Source: Penicillus capitatus (Eukaryota > Chlorophyta). From it: DNA of 64,000 bases. The stretch is taken from positions 2,108,001 to 2,172,000 of the forward strand of contig OZ287697.1 in assembly GCA_965649825.1 (NCBI GenBank), in the 5' to 3' direction. Below, one piece after another: positions 1 to 11,169 of this stretch (positions are counted from its first letter, which is position 1; every line of letters starts with the position of its first letter). The notes beneath the pieces were generated by a model that searched no databases, was not told the origin of the DNA, and saw nothing but the letters and a program-made list of their open reading frames with translations. The position numbers and the translations under genes were made by a program.

Positions 1-1928
1 CGCCGCTTGCAATCTTTTCCTTTGCCCTTTATACTCTCCGCCTTGTATAACATTTAGGTCCACTTCCTTCCGCTGTGCTAAAGTGGGCCAACGGGAAAGA
101 CAGTCAGCGAGAAAGTTATCCGAAGACGGCAAGAAATGCAAGAACAGTCGGGTGTGTAGAGGAAAATTAGACCACAGCCATCCCAGGCGGCGACCCACAC
201 GTAGATCAGAACGTGATTTGTACCAAACATCCCGAGCCTGGAGTTTTTGTAACGCGCTGAGTGAGTCTGTATATAAATGAACAGGGCAGCCGACAGTAAG
301 GGGAAGAGTGTCTTGCAGACACCAAATAATAGCGTCAAGCTCACCAAGAAAAGAGCTGACAGGATAGCCATGAAGACTACGCGAGTTAGTAGCAATGATG
401 CGGCGTTGTGAACGATGACCCGCATAGAGAAGATAGCCAGCTCCGGCTCCCGACCAATCAACTTCAAGATGAAAACTTGGGGATGCGACACAACGGAGGA
501 AATTCAGCGAATTGCGAATTAACCGGGCAGCTACAGCACGGATGAGATTTTGAACTTCTGACCAATCAATGAAGTGGACTTGTTTATGAAGAAGGGAGTA
601 AAGAGGTGCAAGAGCAATTCCCAAGCCAGGGCAATTGCCGCGACAAGCAGTAAAAATTCCCAATACACGCTGTAATTCCTTACGAGATCGAACCAGCGGC
701 AACTGTGCAAGTTGTTGTGAGATAAAATTGCGCTGATGATATTGATCACCCGAGAGAGAAAATCCAAGAAACTGAACCGATGGGCGGCAGAATTGGACCT
801 TGCGCGGATTCACATGCAGACCGGCGGATTGGAGAGCGGTCAGAACAGCTTCTAAATTGCGATCATGTGAAACGCGATCCTGGCCACCAACAATAATGTC
901 ATCGAAATAAGCTAATCCAGGTAAATGGCCAAGAATTCGGCGGATACGGTCGTTGAAGAAACCGACACTTGAGGCCCAGCCCTGAGGAAGAGTGACAAAA
1001 CGGAAACGACGGCCAAAACAGGAAAAACAAAACAGGCGACTGAGGGCAGTGTCCACTGGAATATGAAAATACCCATCGCGAAGATCAAGGATGGTAAAGA
1101 AACGCCACGAAGGCTCAACAGCGCGAATAGCTGTTCGTGTGTCTAGAGTGTGCGAATTCCAGACTTCGGAATAGTGGTTCAATTTTTGAAAATTAACCAC
1201 CACGCGTACACGGCCGTCAGGTTTACGAAGAAAAATGACAGGAGAGAAAAACCCACGGTCAAAACGAGGAACTTCTTGTATAATGCCACGGGAAAGTAAG
1301 GATTCAATCTCGTGCCGCGCATGCTGGGCAGAACAATCAGTAAAGCAAGGAGGAGCACCCGAGTCTGCAAACGGGACCGGGGACTTCCAGATCAAATCGT
1401 CAGCTCTTACTACAAGCGCACGGAGTGTAGAAGACGTCGCATAACTAGAATCATTGTCGGCAAAAAAGTACGGAAAACGAGATTGCCAAACAGAAAACGA
1501 AGGTGACGATTCCAAACCAACATCCGGGCGCTCGGATGTGGGGGAATCCTGAGAAGTAAGTCGTAAAACGAGTTGTGGGTCATTAAGAATCCGCCCACTT
1601 CCGGAAAAGGTTCCTCGAACGACTTTCAACTTAGGGGAAAGTGTAGTGAGGCGGTCGGAGAAATTGTGAATACGGACAGAAACACGACCGTTCTTTCCGA
1701 GAATAGGATTGACCGAAACGTCTCGCAGAAAACAACACGAAAACAGGCCAGTAAGGCCTCCACCAAGCACACTAACCGGAAGGACTGATAAGCGACTTTC
1801 AAAAGGTGTCAGGAAAAGAGTTCGGCCGAGTTTGAGAATAAAAGATGTTTGAGAGATACTTGGTTCAGCACCCTTAAGAAGGGCACGGTCTACTCGAAGC
1901 GTCACGCCAGGCGAAGCGCCATGACCTG
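1..1928 (-). CDS. Retroelement pol: reverse transcriptase and RNase H, partial (runs off the window)
   Basis: The minus strand is open from just past the gag stop to position 1. It first encodes a region of unclear function, then a reverse transcriptase with LDLRDGYFHIP, LPQGWASSVGFF and the catalytic YFDD (around 900-912). An RNase H follows, with its acidic residues in DWSGAG, GELDAI and YTDSLSAL (around 290-460). The frame is -1 relative to gag and already open before the gag stop, so translation probably needs a frameshift or reinitiation. No integrase lies inside the window; it could lie to the left. The order gag-protease-RT-RNase H suits an LTR-type element, but family assignment needs the missing part. 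Confidence 0.85.
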
Positions 1929-1934
1929 GCGGAG

Positions 1935-3491
1935 CTAGTTTGAAGAGACCGAGTGACAGAATACCACATGACCGTCTGTCCCAAGGAGGCAGTCATTGGA
2001 GCAGTCCACCGAGATACCAAAAGTTTTCAAAGCCGAATACCCGAGGATCACCTTATTAGTCGCATCGGTCACATAGTAGGGAATTGCTTGATTCCAGCCG
2101 CCAATGCGCGTCGGCAGAATGACCTCGCCGGTGACTTGACTGGTTGAATTATTGAACCCACGTAGTTGAGTGTTTTCCACTCGCTTTACTCGAAGACCCC
2201 AGCGCTGGCAATACTGAAGCGGCAATAACGATACCTCTGCCCCAGTGTCAATGAGAGCTTGTTCCTTCTCCGGCCGGTTGGCTAGGTAAGTTGCCACTTT
2301 CAATGAAGCCCGACCCCTTTGAGGTCTGCTAGACGACGACTGGTCAACTCGAGGATAATCGATATATTTGACTGTGTCCTTTCCCGAGTCTTCCTCCTTC
2401 AAAACCATCAGTCTTGTCTCTTTGGGCTTGCCCTTCTTCGCAGAGATGTCGCGTTGTGTTGCCGGGGATAGGCCAACGGAGAGTACAGATGCTGAGTCGT
2501 CCTCCCTCTCTTCCTCTTCAAACGCAGCCAACGGTGCGAAGTGATTCTGTGTTGGTATTGGGTGCGATTCCCGCACGTGGTGTGATCGTTGGCGACAGAA
2601 TTTGGCTGAGTGGCCATACTCTCCACATTGATAGCAGTTTCCCTGAAACTGCCTTGCTGGCCGTCTTTGACCAGAACGTTTATTTCCTCTTAGATTCTGG
2701 AACTGGCCTTGCGATCCCTTCTGGCGCCACTGTCCGACAATGTCCTCAGCAATGCTTGCAAAACGAGGATTTCTGGCAAGTTCACTCCTCATTGCATCAC
2801 AGAGCTCTCGTAATGATAATGTCTGGCCAAAACTGTCCACGTTATGGGAAATGTTCCCTCCTCCATTTGCATCTATCGCATCCACTTCCATGGCATCCTT
2901 ATCCACCTCGGCGGCAGACGATGACCCCGTCCAAAAAGTCACGTTTCTAATGACCAGAATCATCTCATTTATCGTAGCCGTAACGGGCAGACTAGCGATT
3001 GCCCTCTTTAGTGCTGGCGGGAGTTTTCCATATAACAGCTTTATTTGCATTTCCCTCGCTAGACCAGACTGAGTTGCCATGACTCCGAACCTCTCCGCGA
3101 ACTGTAGCCAAGATTCCGCCTTTTTCTTGCTCGCAGATGCCAGCCTCTCTCCTGAAGTGGCTCCTGCAGTGGAGCATTGGGCCAGAAGCATTGCTTTAAA
3201 AACGTGCCACTTGTCCTCATCGCTTATCGCCGCCTTTGCTGCAGGGAAACAATTCTTGATGGCCGCGGCCCTTGTCGCGAATGCAGTGTTAAACGCGGCG
3301 AGTTCTGCAAAATGTGGCTCAGCGGTCCCCGTCACCTGGCGGAAGAGCTCGAACAAGGGCGAGCCGACTTCGACCCTTTCCATGACTTTGGCCATCCGCG
3401 GTCGATAACCGTCAGCGACCATAGCGGCCGCGTTGAGAGCGGTCTCAACCTCATGACGTTCAGTGGATAGATATTGTCGCTCCGAAACCAT
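1935..3491 (-). CDS. Retroelement gag with CCHC knuckle and aspartic protease
   Basis: A 518-residue ORF starting at ATG (3489-3491). Residues 1-260 are helical and gag-like. A basic stretch then leads to a CCHC zinc knuckle, CYQCGEYGHSAKFC (residues 286-299). Near the C-terminus the retropepsin signature ALIDTGAEVSLLP (catalytic DTG at 415-417) shows that the protease is in the gag frame. The ORF has no internal stops and pol downstream is also open, so this copy may be young. Only about 100 bases separate the ATG from unrelated genomic sequence at 3590, and I found no 5' LTR there, so the 5' end may be truncated. Confidence 0.85.
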   Translation of the reverse strand: MVSERQYLSTERHEVETALNAAAMVADGYRPRMAKVMERVEVGSPLFELFRQVTGTAEPHFAELAAFNTAFATRAAAIKNCFPAAKAAISDEDKWHVFKAMLLAQCSTAGATSGERLASASKKKAESWLQFAERFGVMATQSGLAREMQIKLLYGKLPPALKRAIASLPVTATINEMILVIRNVTFWTGSSSAAEVDKDAMEVDAIDANGGGNISHNVDSFGQTLSLRELCDAMRSELARNPRFASIAEDIVGQWRQKGSQGQFQNLRGNKRSGQRRPARQFQGNCYQCGEYGHSAKFCRQRSHHVRESHPIPTQNHFAPLAAFEEEEREDDSASVLSVGLSPATQRDISAKKGKPKETRLMVLKEEDSGKDTVKYIDYPRVDQSSSSRPQRGRASLKVATYLANRPEKEQALIDTGAEVSLLPLQYCQRWGLRVKRVENTQLRGFNNSTSQVTGEVILPTRIGGWNQAIPYYVTDATNKVILGYSALKTFGISVDCSNDCLLGTDGHVVFCHSVSSN

Positions 3492-3589
3492 TTCGCTTTT
3501 TGTTTGGTGTAAACAGAAGCTTAAAAGGGAACGTCAGATACAAATAACCTAATGCTGTTTCTTTAATTTATATCGATGATGTGACCCTT

Positions 3590-4280
3590 ATTAGTCACCG
3601 TCCATGTCGTTCAGCACTCTATCCCGACAGTAAGCGAACATCAATTCTATCATCGCGTTCATGCAGCTCGGAGTCGGTTGGGTCAGGTGCCCGTGGAGGT
3701 CGGGGTATGTCAATTCTTTGCTCCGGAATAGGCGAAGAAGGTTGTGCTGCTAGCTTCATTCTGAGATTTACACGACGGCGACACTTTGCAGTGGCCGCTT
3801 GGCCGATAGCTATACTTATAGTTCATATTTAGGTCACATGGCCGATGGCTGTAGTTGTAGTTCATATTTAGGATAACGTGCCGCACGAAGTTGACGAAAA
3901 TAGGAGCAGACAAGTGCTGCTGACGCAGCATCCTGCCGGGAAAAACTACTACGCGTGCATCAATCACCTCTGCCGTTTTGAACCTGAAATGGCGGGGCGT
4001 TTCCGCAGGGGCACTGACAGACAACGCCATCTTCAAAGACAAATCATCTTTTTGAAGAACACAAAATCTGGCGGTACTTCTTTCACCATCCATTGCTTTG
4101 GCAAAGTACTTGCTAGATGAGAAGAGCGGACATGGATGTTATATCGACGGCTTCATTTTAGGTTCTAGGCCGGATGGACACTGAATCGACACCTACGCTC
4201 TTGATGTGCTTGTTGAACTGATCCCTACAAGGAACGTCGGTACATCCAAAACGTGCTTCACGACAGGGACTTCGAATCCG
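3590..4280 (-). pseudogene. Decayed duplicate of the uS15 3' end / EamA transporter 5' end
   Basis: This stretch aligns colinearly, with many substitutions and small indels, to 35940-36625. That intact locus holds the last exon of uS15, the intergenic spacer and the first coding exon of an EamA transporter. Shared blocks include GTGGAGGTCGG, GGCGAAGAAG, GCTGACRCAGCATCC, CATTGCTTTGGCAAA and AAGAGCGGACAT. On the minus strand the transporter part is broken by stops, so it cannot make the 36 kb protein. A small internal tandem duplication (about 3790-3870) adds to the decay. It lies exactly between the retroelement and the outer end of the inverted repeat. Confidence 0.7.
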
Positions 4281-4317
4281 TACCCCGAAGAGTTACACTT
4301 ACGATTACCTCACAACC

Positions 4318-5589
4318 ATGGAAGACTACTTCGACACGTCGCAGATCAACATCGTGTTCCGAGACTCCGTCGACTACACAGACCCTCAAGACTTTGAAGC
4401 GGCCAGGCAGTCGGAGTACGAATACGTTGATGGAGGATACCGAACAGAGGAGCGGCTGATGTCGCAGTCGTGGATGGATTTCTACACGCAGTATGTCGAA
4501 GCGAAGTTCTGCTCGAACGAGATCTGCATGGACGAAGTGCACTGGTACTACGATGGCTTCTCCTCTGCCGATTTTGCGCATCCGTCGAAGAACATCTGCG
4601 CCGGCGTCGCGTCAGCCGAAGAGTGTGAGCAGAGGTGCGAGACGCATTGTCCGCAGGCGGCAGTCGGAATGAGAGAACGGTGCCAGTACAAAAAGGACTC
4701 GGTGGAATGCTACTGCCCTTATCGACCAATGCTGACACAGCGCAACTTCTACGAGAACCCCGAAGGCTTTGACAGCAAGATCGAGAGCTACTGGGTGGAT
4801 TTCCTGAACAACACGGCGACCGGACGTGCATCCAGAGTCTTCATCAACCTGGACGAGGAGACGACGACGGAGAGAAACACCTTCGGCACGCCAAAGGGCA
4901 CGCGGTCGTACGTCTATGCCAGAGGCCTCACGAGCGTGCCCAGTCAACTGGACCACCTCCAGGAGGGACGCGACATCCTCGATCGACAGTCGATCGAGGT
5001 CTATCCGTTCGACTACGTGGTGTATGCCATCGGCGAGCAGTACGAAGACCTGGCGTTGAAGACGGTAGAGGCGATAGGCATCTCCATGGCTGTCGCGACG
5101 GTCGTCATGCTGCCCCTCATCGTCAACGTCTTTGCCGCGCTCATCGTGTCTGTCTGCGTGCTGCTCTCTGTTTTGCTGACGGTTGGAATGACCAGTTGGA
5201 CTGTTATCGATCTGGAATACTCTGCCTACGTTGCTTTCATTGTGACGGTTGGGTTGTCCGTGGAGTTCTGTGCGCACATTGCTCGAGATTTCATGTTGGC
5301 CGAGGGGGATCGTCTCACACGTTCTATACACGCGCTCCAGACTATGGGCATTGCAGTATTCAATGGCGGCGTTACGACTTTTCTCGGAATTCTGCCCTCT
5401 GCTCTTTCAGATTATCCAGCCATTAGAAATCGTTTGTTCGTTCAGTATTCCATTTCCACTATCGCCGGCATGTTTACGGGCCTGCTCCTCCTGCCGACCA
5501 TCCTGTCCCTGATTGGACCACCGTCCTTCTCCCTCGAGAAACCGAATAAAGATGCCAAGGATCCGCAGAAAGGAGCGGCACAGCCCTGA
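4318..5589 (+). pseudogene. NPC1/Patched-like C-terminal fragment (left arm copy)
   Basis: An open frame of 423 codons that matches residues 838-1260 of the NPC1-like protein encoded at 24244-28026, differing at very few positions. It keeps the second luminal loop and the C-terminal bundle of membrane segments (FAALIVSVCVLLSVLLTVG; VTVGLSVEFCAHIARDF). It lacks the first transmembrane segment, first luminal domain and sterol-sensing domain, because the arm ends within the gene. The reading frame is undamaged. Without its promoter and two thirds of the protein I call it a truncated duplicate, though expression from the ATG at 4318 cannot be excluded. Confidence 0.85.
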
Positions 5590-6179
5590 TGAATTCTCAG
5601 ATATCTTTGGGGGATGCATCTCATTACTCTTTGTTGTTGTGTTCTTTTTACGAGTCAGTGTGTTCGCTCTGATGTGTTTTACCATGAGTGTTTTTATTGC
5701 ATGCTGTATGAGACACTAAACAATGATGAATGATGAAGGATAACACGACCGACGTGAGTTACGTTCGTTGATCCATGTGTCGACGTTCGTTAGAACACGC
5801 GACATCGTCGTGCCAAGAACAAGCCGCCGTACATATTCAACATTCAATCTGTCATATCTGAACTCTGCCATTGTAATGACTTTGTGTGTTATGATATTCC
5901 TTTAACCGAACAATCATGTCTCATCGTCTCGGCAGAAATTCAACAGATACTGTCGATGGAGAATTCACAACACGCAGCAGATATGCAATGTCGAACATAG
6001 ATGTTGCACTCAATATGTCCGACGGAACCTGCCATGCTTACAGCTGTGCTCACTCTCACTCTTCCACTGACAGCTGTGCTCACTCTGTCACTCTCACTCG
6101 CAGCCAGAAACAACACTTCTGTCGCGGAACTGTGGTCACAGCCGGAGTTAATATGGTGTCACACTTTCAGTAACTTCTA

Positions 6180-6925
6180 TTACAAGTTAAAAAACTGTAC
6201 AGATGACAATTCAGAAGATGTATTAAAAGTCTGAATGGAGTCTAGCAATTTCCGGCGGATTTCTTCTGTCACTCCAGGTATGTCTCTAAACGCAAGTCAC
6301 ACACCAAGGTGATCAACTTGGACAGTATGCGAACATGACGTTGCTTGGCTCGTTCGTCCGTGCTCCATGACACTCACTGTCTCGGGTCACACAAATTGCA
6401 GAGTTCTGTGACAATCTGAAACGTAAGCAAACAATAAGATAGACAGAAAAAGGCTTACGTGGTGATGTCTATGGTTCTCCAGCTATCCTCATCTCCATCT
6501 TTCTCCCTTACTTTACAGCGTTCCTGGATTTCTGCCAAATCCGGCTCGGGAGAATTTTTCTTTAAATCTCTAAAGACATGGCAGGTTGCCTCGGGAGATG
6601 ATGACCAAATCAACCTGCAGAACACAAAACAAACTCTGTAATGTTATTCAAGAAGCATCATCGTAGATTACCCGAAGGTTGGAAAATGATGCATCAATAC
6701 GAAAAGACGGGAAACGATATCCTTAGATGATATCGGCAAAGTGAGATCATCATCCAATAGGGGAATCTGCCTCCCGTCTAATTCGATCAACAGCATTGGC
6801 GTCTTGAAATGCTCCTCCATGGCGGCCATTTGGTTGAATATACGGTCCGTGTCGAATGACCTGTGGAAATCTTTCACCGTCTTCCTTTCGACGGCGATGT
6901 CTGGGGTCAATATATAATCCCCCAC
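6180..6925 (-). CDS. XPF/ERCC4-type nuclease, C-terminal part (left arm copy)
   Basis: Exons encode the core of the ERCC4 nuclease, GDYILTPDIAVERKTVKDF, including the catalytic V/IERK-x3-D motif. FKTPMLLIEL, IWSSSPEATCHVFRDL and a helix-hairpin-helix-like tail, IPGVTEEIRRKLLDSI, follow, ending at a stop at 6180-6182. Three GT-AG introns separate them. The first recognisable exon starts at the GDYILT strand. The preceding nuclease strand and the several-hundred-residue helicase-like N-terminus of XPF are absent; the SAC1 gene lies immediately upstream. It is therefore either a truncated copy or an unusual short protein. It appears identical to the right arm copy. Confidence 0.75.
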
Positions 6926-7428
6926 CTACCATATATCTATTTGTGTGCCTGTGCTGCTGATTATTCATAGTCTTACTTTGAGAGTTGCTGATCGGAGCCT
7001 AAAGTTTGCACTGGTCGCCTTTCCGAACTCTCTCATGTATCCCTCTGAGCAGTTTCCTTCGAGAACTCGTGCCGGCGTTCTTTTCCATTCTCTGTAACTC
7101 TGTCGATGAAGCAGTTTTGCACTCCTCGATTCTGTCAAGAAGGCGCTGCGGGCAGTTGCCGGACGTTCTGCGGGATCATTTCTGCTGTTCCCATTATCTC
7201 TCAGTGTTCCTGAGAGCTTTACCAACGTCGCGCGTCCTCCAACGTTTTCCACTACTTTGTCGCTTTTTCGGAGTGGAGAATTAGCGTGCCCGTCGATCGG
7301 TGGATTTCGACAGCTTTCAACTTCCGTCAATGCATCCGCCGGAGGGCTCATCCCAGTTCTTCTCCACCCACCCACCTCCGTCTCACCTGCCTGAAAGGAC
7401 CTCGTCCAGGCTTCCCACCCACAACACC

Positions 7429-9144
7429 TCCAGTTGGTTGATTGATCTCCGTGATCTGCCCAGATCACTTTGAACCGGGCCTCGACCTGCACAAACACAA
7501 AGCTACGGACGACATGACAGCAGATGGCGCTGTATCTGACACGAGGGAAAGATGCTGGCAGAGATGCTTGGACCCCAAGTAGATGCGCTTTCTCGAGAAA
7601 GGACTCCAAGGCATAACGGCCAAACACAGTTTGCACGACGTTGGTGCGATCAAGGCAATCGACACAATTGGTGCGAACGATGCCGTCTTGAACAGATGTT
7701 GCTCGGCCCTCCTCCTGTCATGCACTTGTGTTCGCACACGAAATCGGACGAGGATAGAGATACCATAACGAACAGGCCAAAGCGATCCGGATCTGCTCGG
7801 ATTCTGTCGAAGAGGATGTAGATACGATGATATCGAGTCGTTCCACATTCTTCACTGAAATCAGAATTGTTGAGACGGAAGCCGTCTTTCGTCCTTGAGA
7901 AACGCCGAGCGGAATTTTCGGATGCACTTGTCAAGGAACCCTCAGATCCGGTGGCGCGTGCCAAATTCGCCGCAACGCATTCCTGTCCAACAACATCTCT
8001 GCATCCCATCCCCCACGACACAGGCCTTGTTGCTCACTGTGTGCGTATGGAGAAGGTCATCGACGTGACCGTCGAAGGCATGTGTGTAGTCCATCTCTCT
8101 CCCGAGACGCGTGGGTGGCTCGTGCTTGAGTTCGGAATGCTCGTCCAAAACGCGGGGATCGATCCTCGCAGCTGAATGAACGAACACACATGTCCATTCG
8201 ACAGACACAGAAGCTGTTCTGTCTCGACGGAATCTGCCACGGATCCCTGACATCAACACATACAGGTTCGTGAGGCGTAGACGCGAAGAAGCACTTGGAG
8301 ATCGGCGCCCCTTCTCCAGCTGCGCGTGCCCAGGCGTCTCACCGAACGACGTGCCACAATCGTCAACTTCCCGGTTACTCGGTGCGAGAATTCCGAATCC
8401 GTCAGCTCCTGTACGAAGCGTTGAATGACAGGTAACACAAATCCATGTGCTCTCGGCTCTACACCGCCGACATCTGGACATCCTCGCGGAAAGGGATGTG
8501 CATTACGTGTGACGGGTTCCATCACATGGCGATTCCAGGAGAAGCGGGTGTCTTCCAGTCCCCACGACCCTCCTCCTCTTTCGTTGCCGACGGCCGCCTG
8601 TCGCTCAGTGCTCGGCGTCAGTCGGATTCAGCTGCTGAAGCACAGTCCTCTTCCGGCTTGTTTGGGATCCACTGCCGATCTCGCCAATTCGATGTGGCTA
8701 CGCACAGGGGCTCGCACAAATCACGCGTCCACACATCTACGCACGCACTTGGCATCTTCTGGTGGAAAACGTCCCCTGGGAAGATGCAGTTCTGTCTGAA
8801 CCACTCGGTAAACTGGGGAGCCATGCACCGTTGCGACCTGCAGGACAAACAAAGGCTGTCGCCGTCCGGTCTGCGTGAGCAGGCGAGTGCACTTGTTTCG
8901 CTTCCTTGATGGTGACGAGGACCGTTGCTTTGGCAAGGCGCAGCATTCCCAGAAGTCCAGGGAACGCGATGCAGCTACGAAGGAAACGCGGCCGCGTCGA
9001 CGCTTCGGCTGTGCCGGTTCGGAGGTCGATCTCCAGCGTCTCGACGCATTCCCCTGTCGAGCGGAAAGGCTGAAGGACGACGACGTCGCCCGTTCTCCTG
9101 AGGGCGACGCCAACGAAGGCGTTCGTTATTGCGGTCTCAGTCAT
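7429..9144 (-). pseudogene. SAC1-type phosphoinositide phosphatase, frameshifted and C-terminally truncated (left arm copy)
   Basis: Exons in order match the Sac domain: a start MTETAITNAFVGVALR, GLLGMLRLAKATVLVTIKEA, VHGSPVYRV, FSWNRHVMEP, VETEQLLCL, QLRGSIPAFWT, HAFDGHVDDLL, and the catalytic CX5R site NCVDCLDRTN followed by FGRYALE and KVIWADHGDQ. Short GT-AG introns join these in frame. The exception is between RGSIPAFWT and ELKHEPP, where the frame changes without a splice site. After WADHG the usual conserved Sac continuation (aligned to YAGTxALKxD) is missing. Start codons of this gene and the small plus-strand gene overlap in CATG at 9142-9145. Likely a pseudogene. Confidence 0.7.
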
Positions 9145-9429
9145 GGCGCTTCTTCGCGTCTTCGACTCGACGCTGCGACACCTGTGGTCTCGCGCGCCGC
9201 AGCGTCGAGCTGTGCTGTCGAAGGTGTTGGCGGCGAGACCGGTCGCGCCGAGAGAGATTCCGAGCGCGGCCTACAGAAAGAAGTGTCTGCTGGGGTGTGG
9301 GAAACGGTCGTCGACTGCAAACCTGAAGGCGAAATTGACGAGACGCTGGTTGCAAAGATGGCGTGCATTTACAATGATGGAAAACTGACGACGCCGACGA
9401 ATCCTAGACTCTGGACGGGACGGATGTGA
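9143..9429 (+). CDS. Small predicted organelle-targeted protein (left arm copy)
   Basis: Two exons (9143-9241 and 9277-9429) joined across a 35-nt GT-AG intron give an 83-residue protein. The N-terminus MALLRVFDSTLRHLWSR is arginine-rich, lacks acidic residues apart from one, and looks like a mitochondrial presequence. The C-terminal half includes KPEGEIDETLVAKMACI and TPTNPRLWTGRM. I do not recognise the family. Support comes from the right arm copy, which encodes the same protein although its intron is 70 nt long: removal of either intron restores one frame. It is divergent from SAC1 with overlapping start codons. Confidence 0.5.
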
Positions 9430-10520
9430 CATTGCAGAAGACGGTGGACACTGAGAAGCATTGTCTTTGTGCTCTTTCATCTTGGGAGCGCGCGTCTCGC
9501 TAAAAACTGTCCCGCATTCACTAGAGAAGCCGAATTGAGTATGGCGGACGGGAACGCTGACTGGTGATGTGACCAACGGCCAAATGACGCACGGTGAGAG
9601 GTTGTCCACGTAAAGCAATTCGAGGCGCAATGACCTCCGACTTTTCCGTTTTAGTGTTTCGGTGCGGAATGTGCTCGAAAGAGACATCATGGCAGTCGTG
9701 ACGCGTCTGCTGAGGCGAATTCCGACAGTTGTCGCCCGTTCCAGTGACAGCGACAATCACAGACGGGCAGACGACGAGCGGTTTTCGTTACCTGAGCGAT
9801 CAACGCAGTCGCTGTCTTCTGACACTCGCTTGCCCTTATGACGCGACGCATCCCTTGATGTTCCGAACAGGCAAGCGCCTATCAGATCGATGAAAGTAAG
9901 CAACATATTTCGTCTCTCATCGAGACTCCGTTGTCTGTTGGGGACATGGAGCCGACGACAGACCAGACAGGCACCAGGTTTCGCCGCTATCTTCGTAAGA
10001 TGCTTCTTCTTGCCGACACGTGTTGCTGAGAGCCGTTTCTTGTCGGCGGATGCACCGCCGACCGATCTCCGTATTGCCAAACACAGTCGGAAATGGCCAA
10101 TCTCCGAATGCTGTTCTGTGTTGCAGATCAAGGGCATGGTATCGGGCGGTGGACCGGAGAGATTCCTTCGGAGCAGGCCAGTCATCCGTCTGCATGGCAT
10201 TGTATGAAGCTCTGCCGCGAAGGATACGGTGAGTCATTCTCGCCTTTTGCTGGGCGAACCCGCGACTTTCAGGATGCATTCCGTGTAAGAAGTACTATGG
10301 TCGACTGTTGCGTTTTGTCTGACCACTCTTGAGGATTCCCAGATTGGTAACAAATTTACCTCTCGCTGCATAAAGCATCCGTCCAGTGGTTGTTGTTCAA
10401 GGTGCGCATTTTTGCTGTTCGGCGCGCTGAATTGTTCTGATGAGTTGTCAAACACTCTCGACGTTGTCGTCTCATGAGCTGAATTCAAGAGAACATGTTG
10501 GCTGCAATAGTAGACTCCGT
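9430..10520. other. Left-arm stretch without a recognised gene
   Basis: Several frames of 100-160 codons overlap here on both strands, for example 9757-10200 minus and 9890-10207 plus. None carries a motif I know. The matching right-arm stretch (about 19280-20368) has base differences without an obvious preference for silent positions in any one frame. Confidence 0.4.
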
Positions 10521-10529
10521 TTGGCATCT

Positions 10530-11146
10530 ACTACACGATCTCGTTCGAACAGGGGCTCGATTTGAGTGAGTCTGTGTCGCCGAAGAGTTACACTTACGAT
10601 TACCTCACAACCATGGAAGACTACTTCGACACGTCGCAGATCAACATCGTGTTCCGAGACTCCGTCGACTACACAGACCCTCAAGACTTTGAAGCGGCCA
10701 GGCAGTCGGAGTACGAATACGTTGATGGAGGATTCAGAACAGAGGAGCGGCTGATGTCGCAGTCGTGGATGGATTTCTACACGCAGTATGTCGAAGCGAA
10801 GTTCTGCTCGAACGAGATCTGCATGGACGAAGTGCACTGGTACTACGATGGCTTCTCCTCTGCCGATTTTGCGCATCCGTCGAAGAACATCTGCGCCGGC
10901 GTCGCGTCAGCCGAAGAGTGTGAGCAGAGGTGCGAGACGCATTGTCCGCAGGCGGCCATGACAGCCAAAAAAAAACTTCCTGAGCATGACGGTGGTCTAC
11001 CAGAAGACATAGTTATGTTATTGTACTTGAAGCTCGATCGCTCGAATGCTTCGCATGAAAAGGCAACTGTCCTCGAAGACAAGCGCCAGTCGACGTCGCT
11101 TTCTCGACGGGGCGAGAGAGGAAGCAAGGACAATAACAACGTCTAG
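10530..11146 (+). pseudogene. Short internal NPC1-like fragment at the inner end of the left arm
   Basis: From about 10530 to 10962 the sequence repeats part of the NPC1-like gene, roughly residues 810-950 (ESVSPKSYTYDY through CETHCPQAA). It is in the same direction as the 4318 copy, so each arm contains a direct repeat of this piece. The frame then runs on into unrelated sequence (MTAKKKLPEH..., a fragment of the F-box-like gene) and stops at 11146. No membrane segment is retained. A dead fragment created by rearrangement. Confidence 0.85.
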
Positions 11147-11169
11147 TCTACTCTCCATTACAGCGCATC

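Larger units (their letters stand above)
4283..11035. repeat. Left arm of a large inverted repeat
   Basis: The whole stretch reappears reverse-complemented at about 18760-25550. Position x on the left pairs with about 29833 minus x in the outer part. The offset shrinks by about 39 inward, mainly because of a 35-base insertion in the right arm. The outer part (about 4.3-6.95 kb) looks essentially identical to its partner in the stretches compared; the inner part shows several percent of differences. The outer boundary falls inside the NPC1-like coding sequence (CCCCGAAGAGTTACACTT at 4283). The inner boundary falls inside an F-box-like coding sequence. Confidence 0.95.

Noticed and set aside
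3590-4280. Possible LTR of the retroelement, because it recurs at about 36 kb
   Set aside because: The 36 kb copy is part of two real genes (uS15 last exon and EamA first exon), and the alignment follows gene structure, so it is a gene duplication and not an LTR.
4612-5331. Long antisense frame over the NPC1-like fragment (239 codons, also at 24502-25221)
   Set aside because: It is the complement of a strongly conserved membrane protein; composition (His/Arg-rich) is that of a shadow frame.
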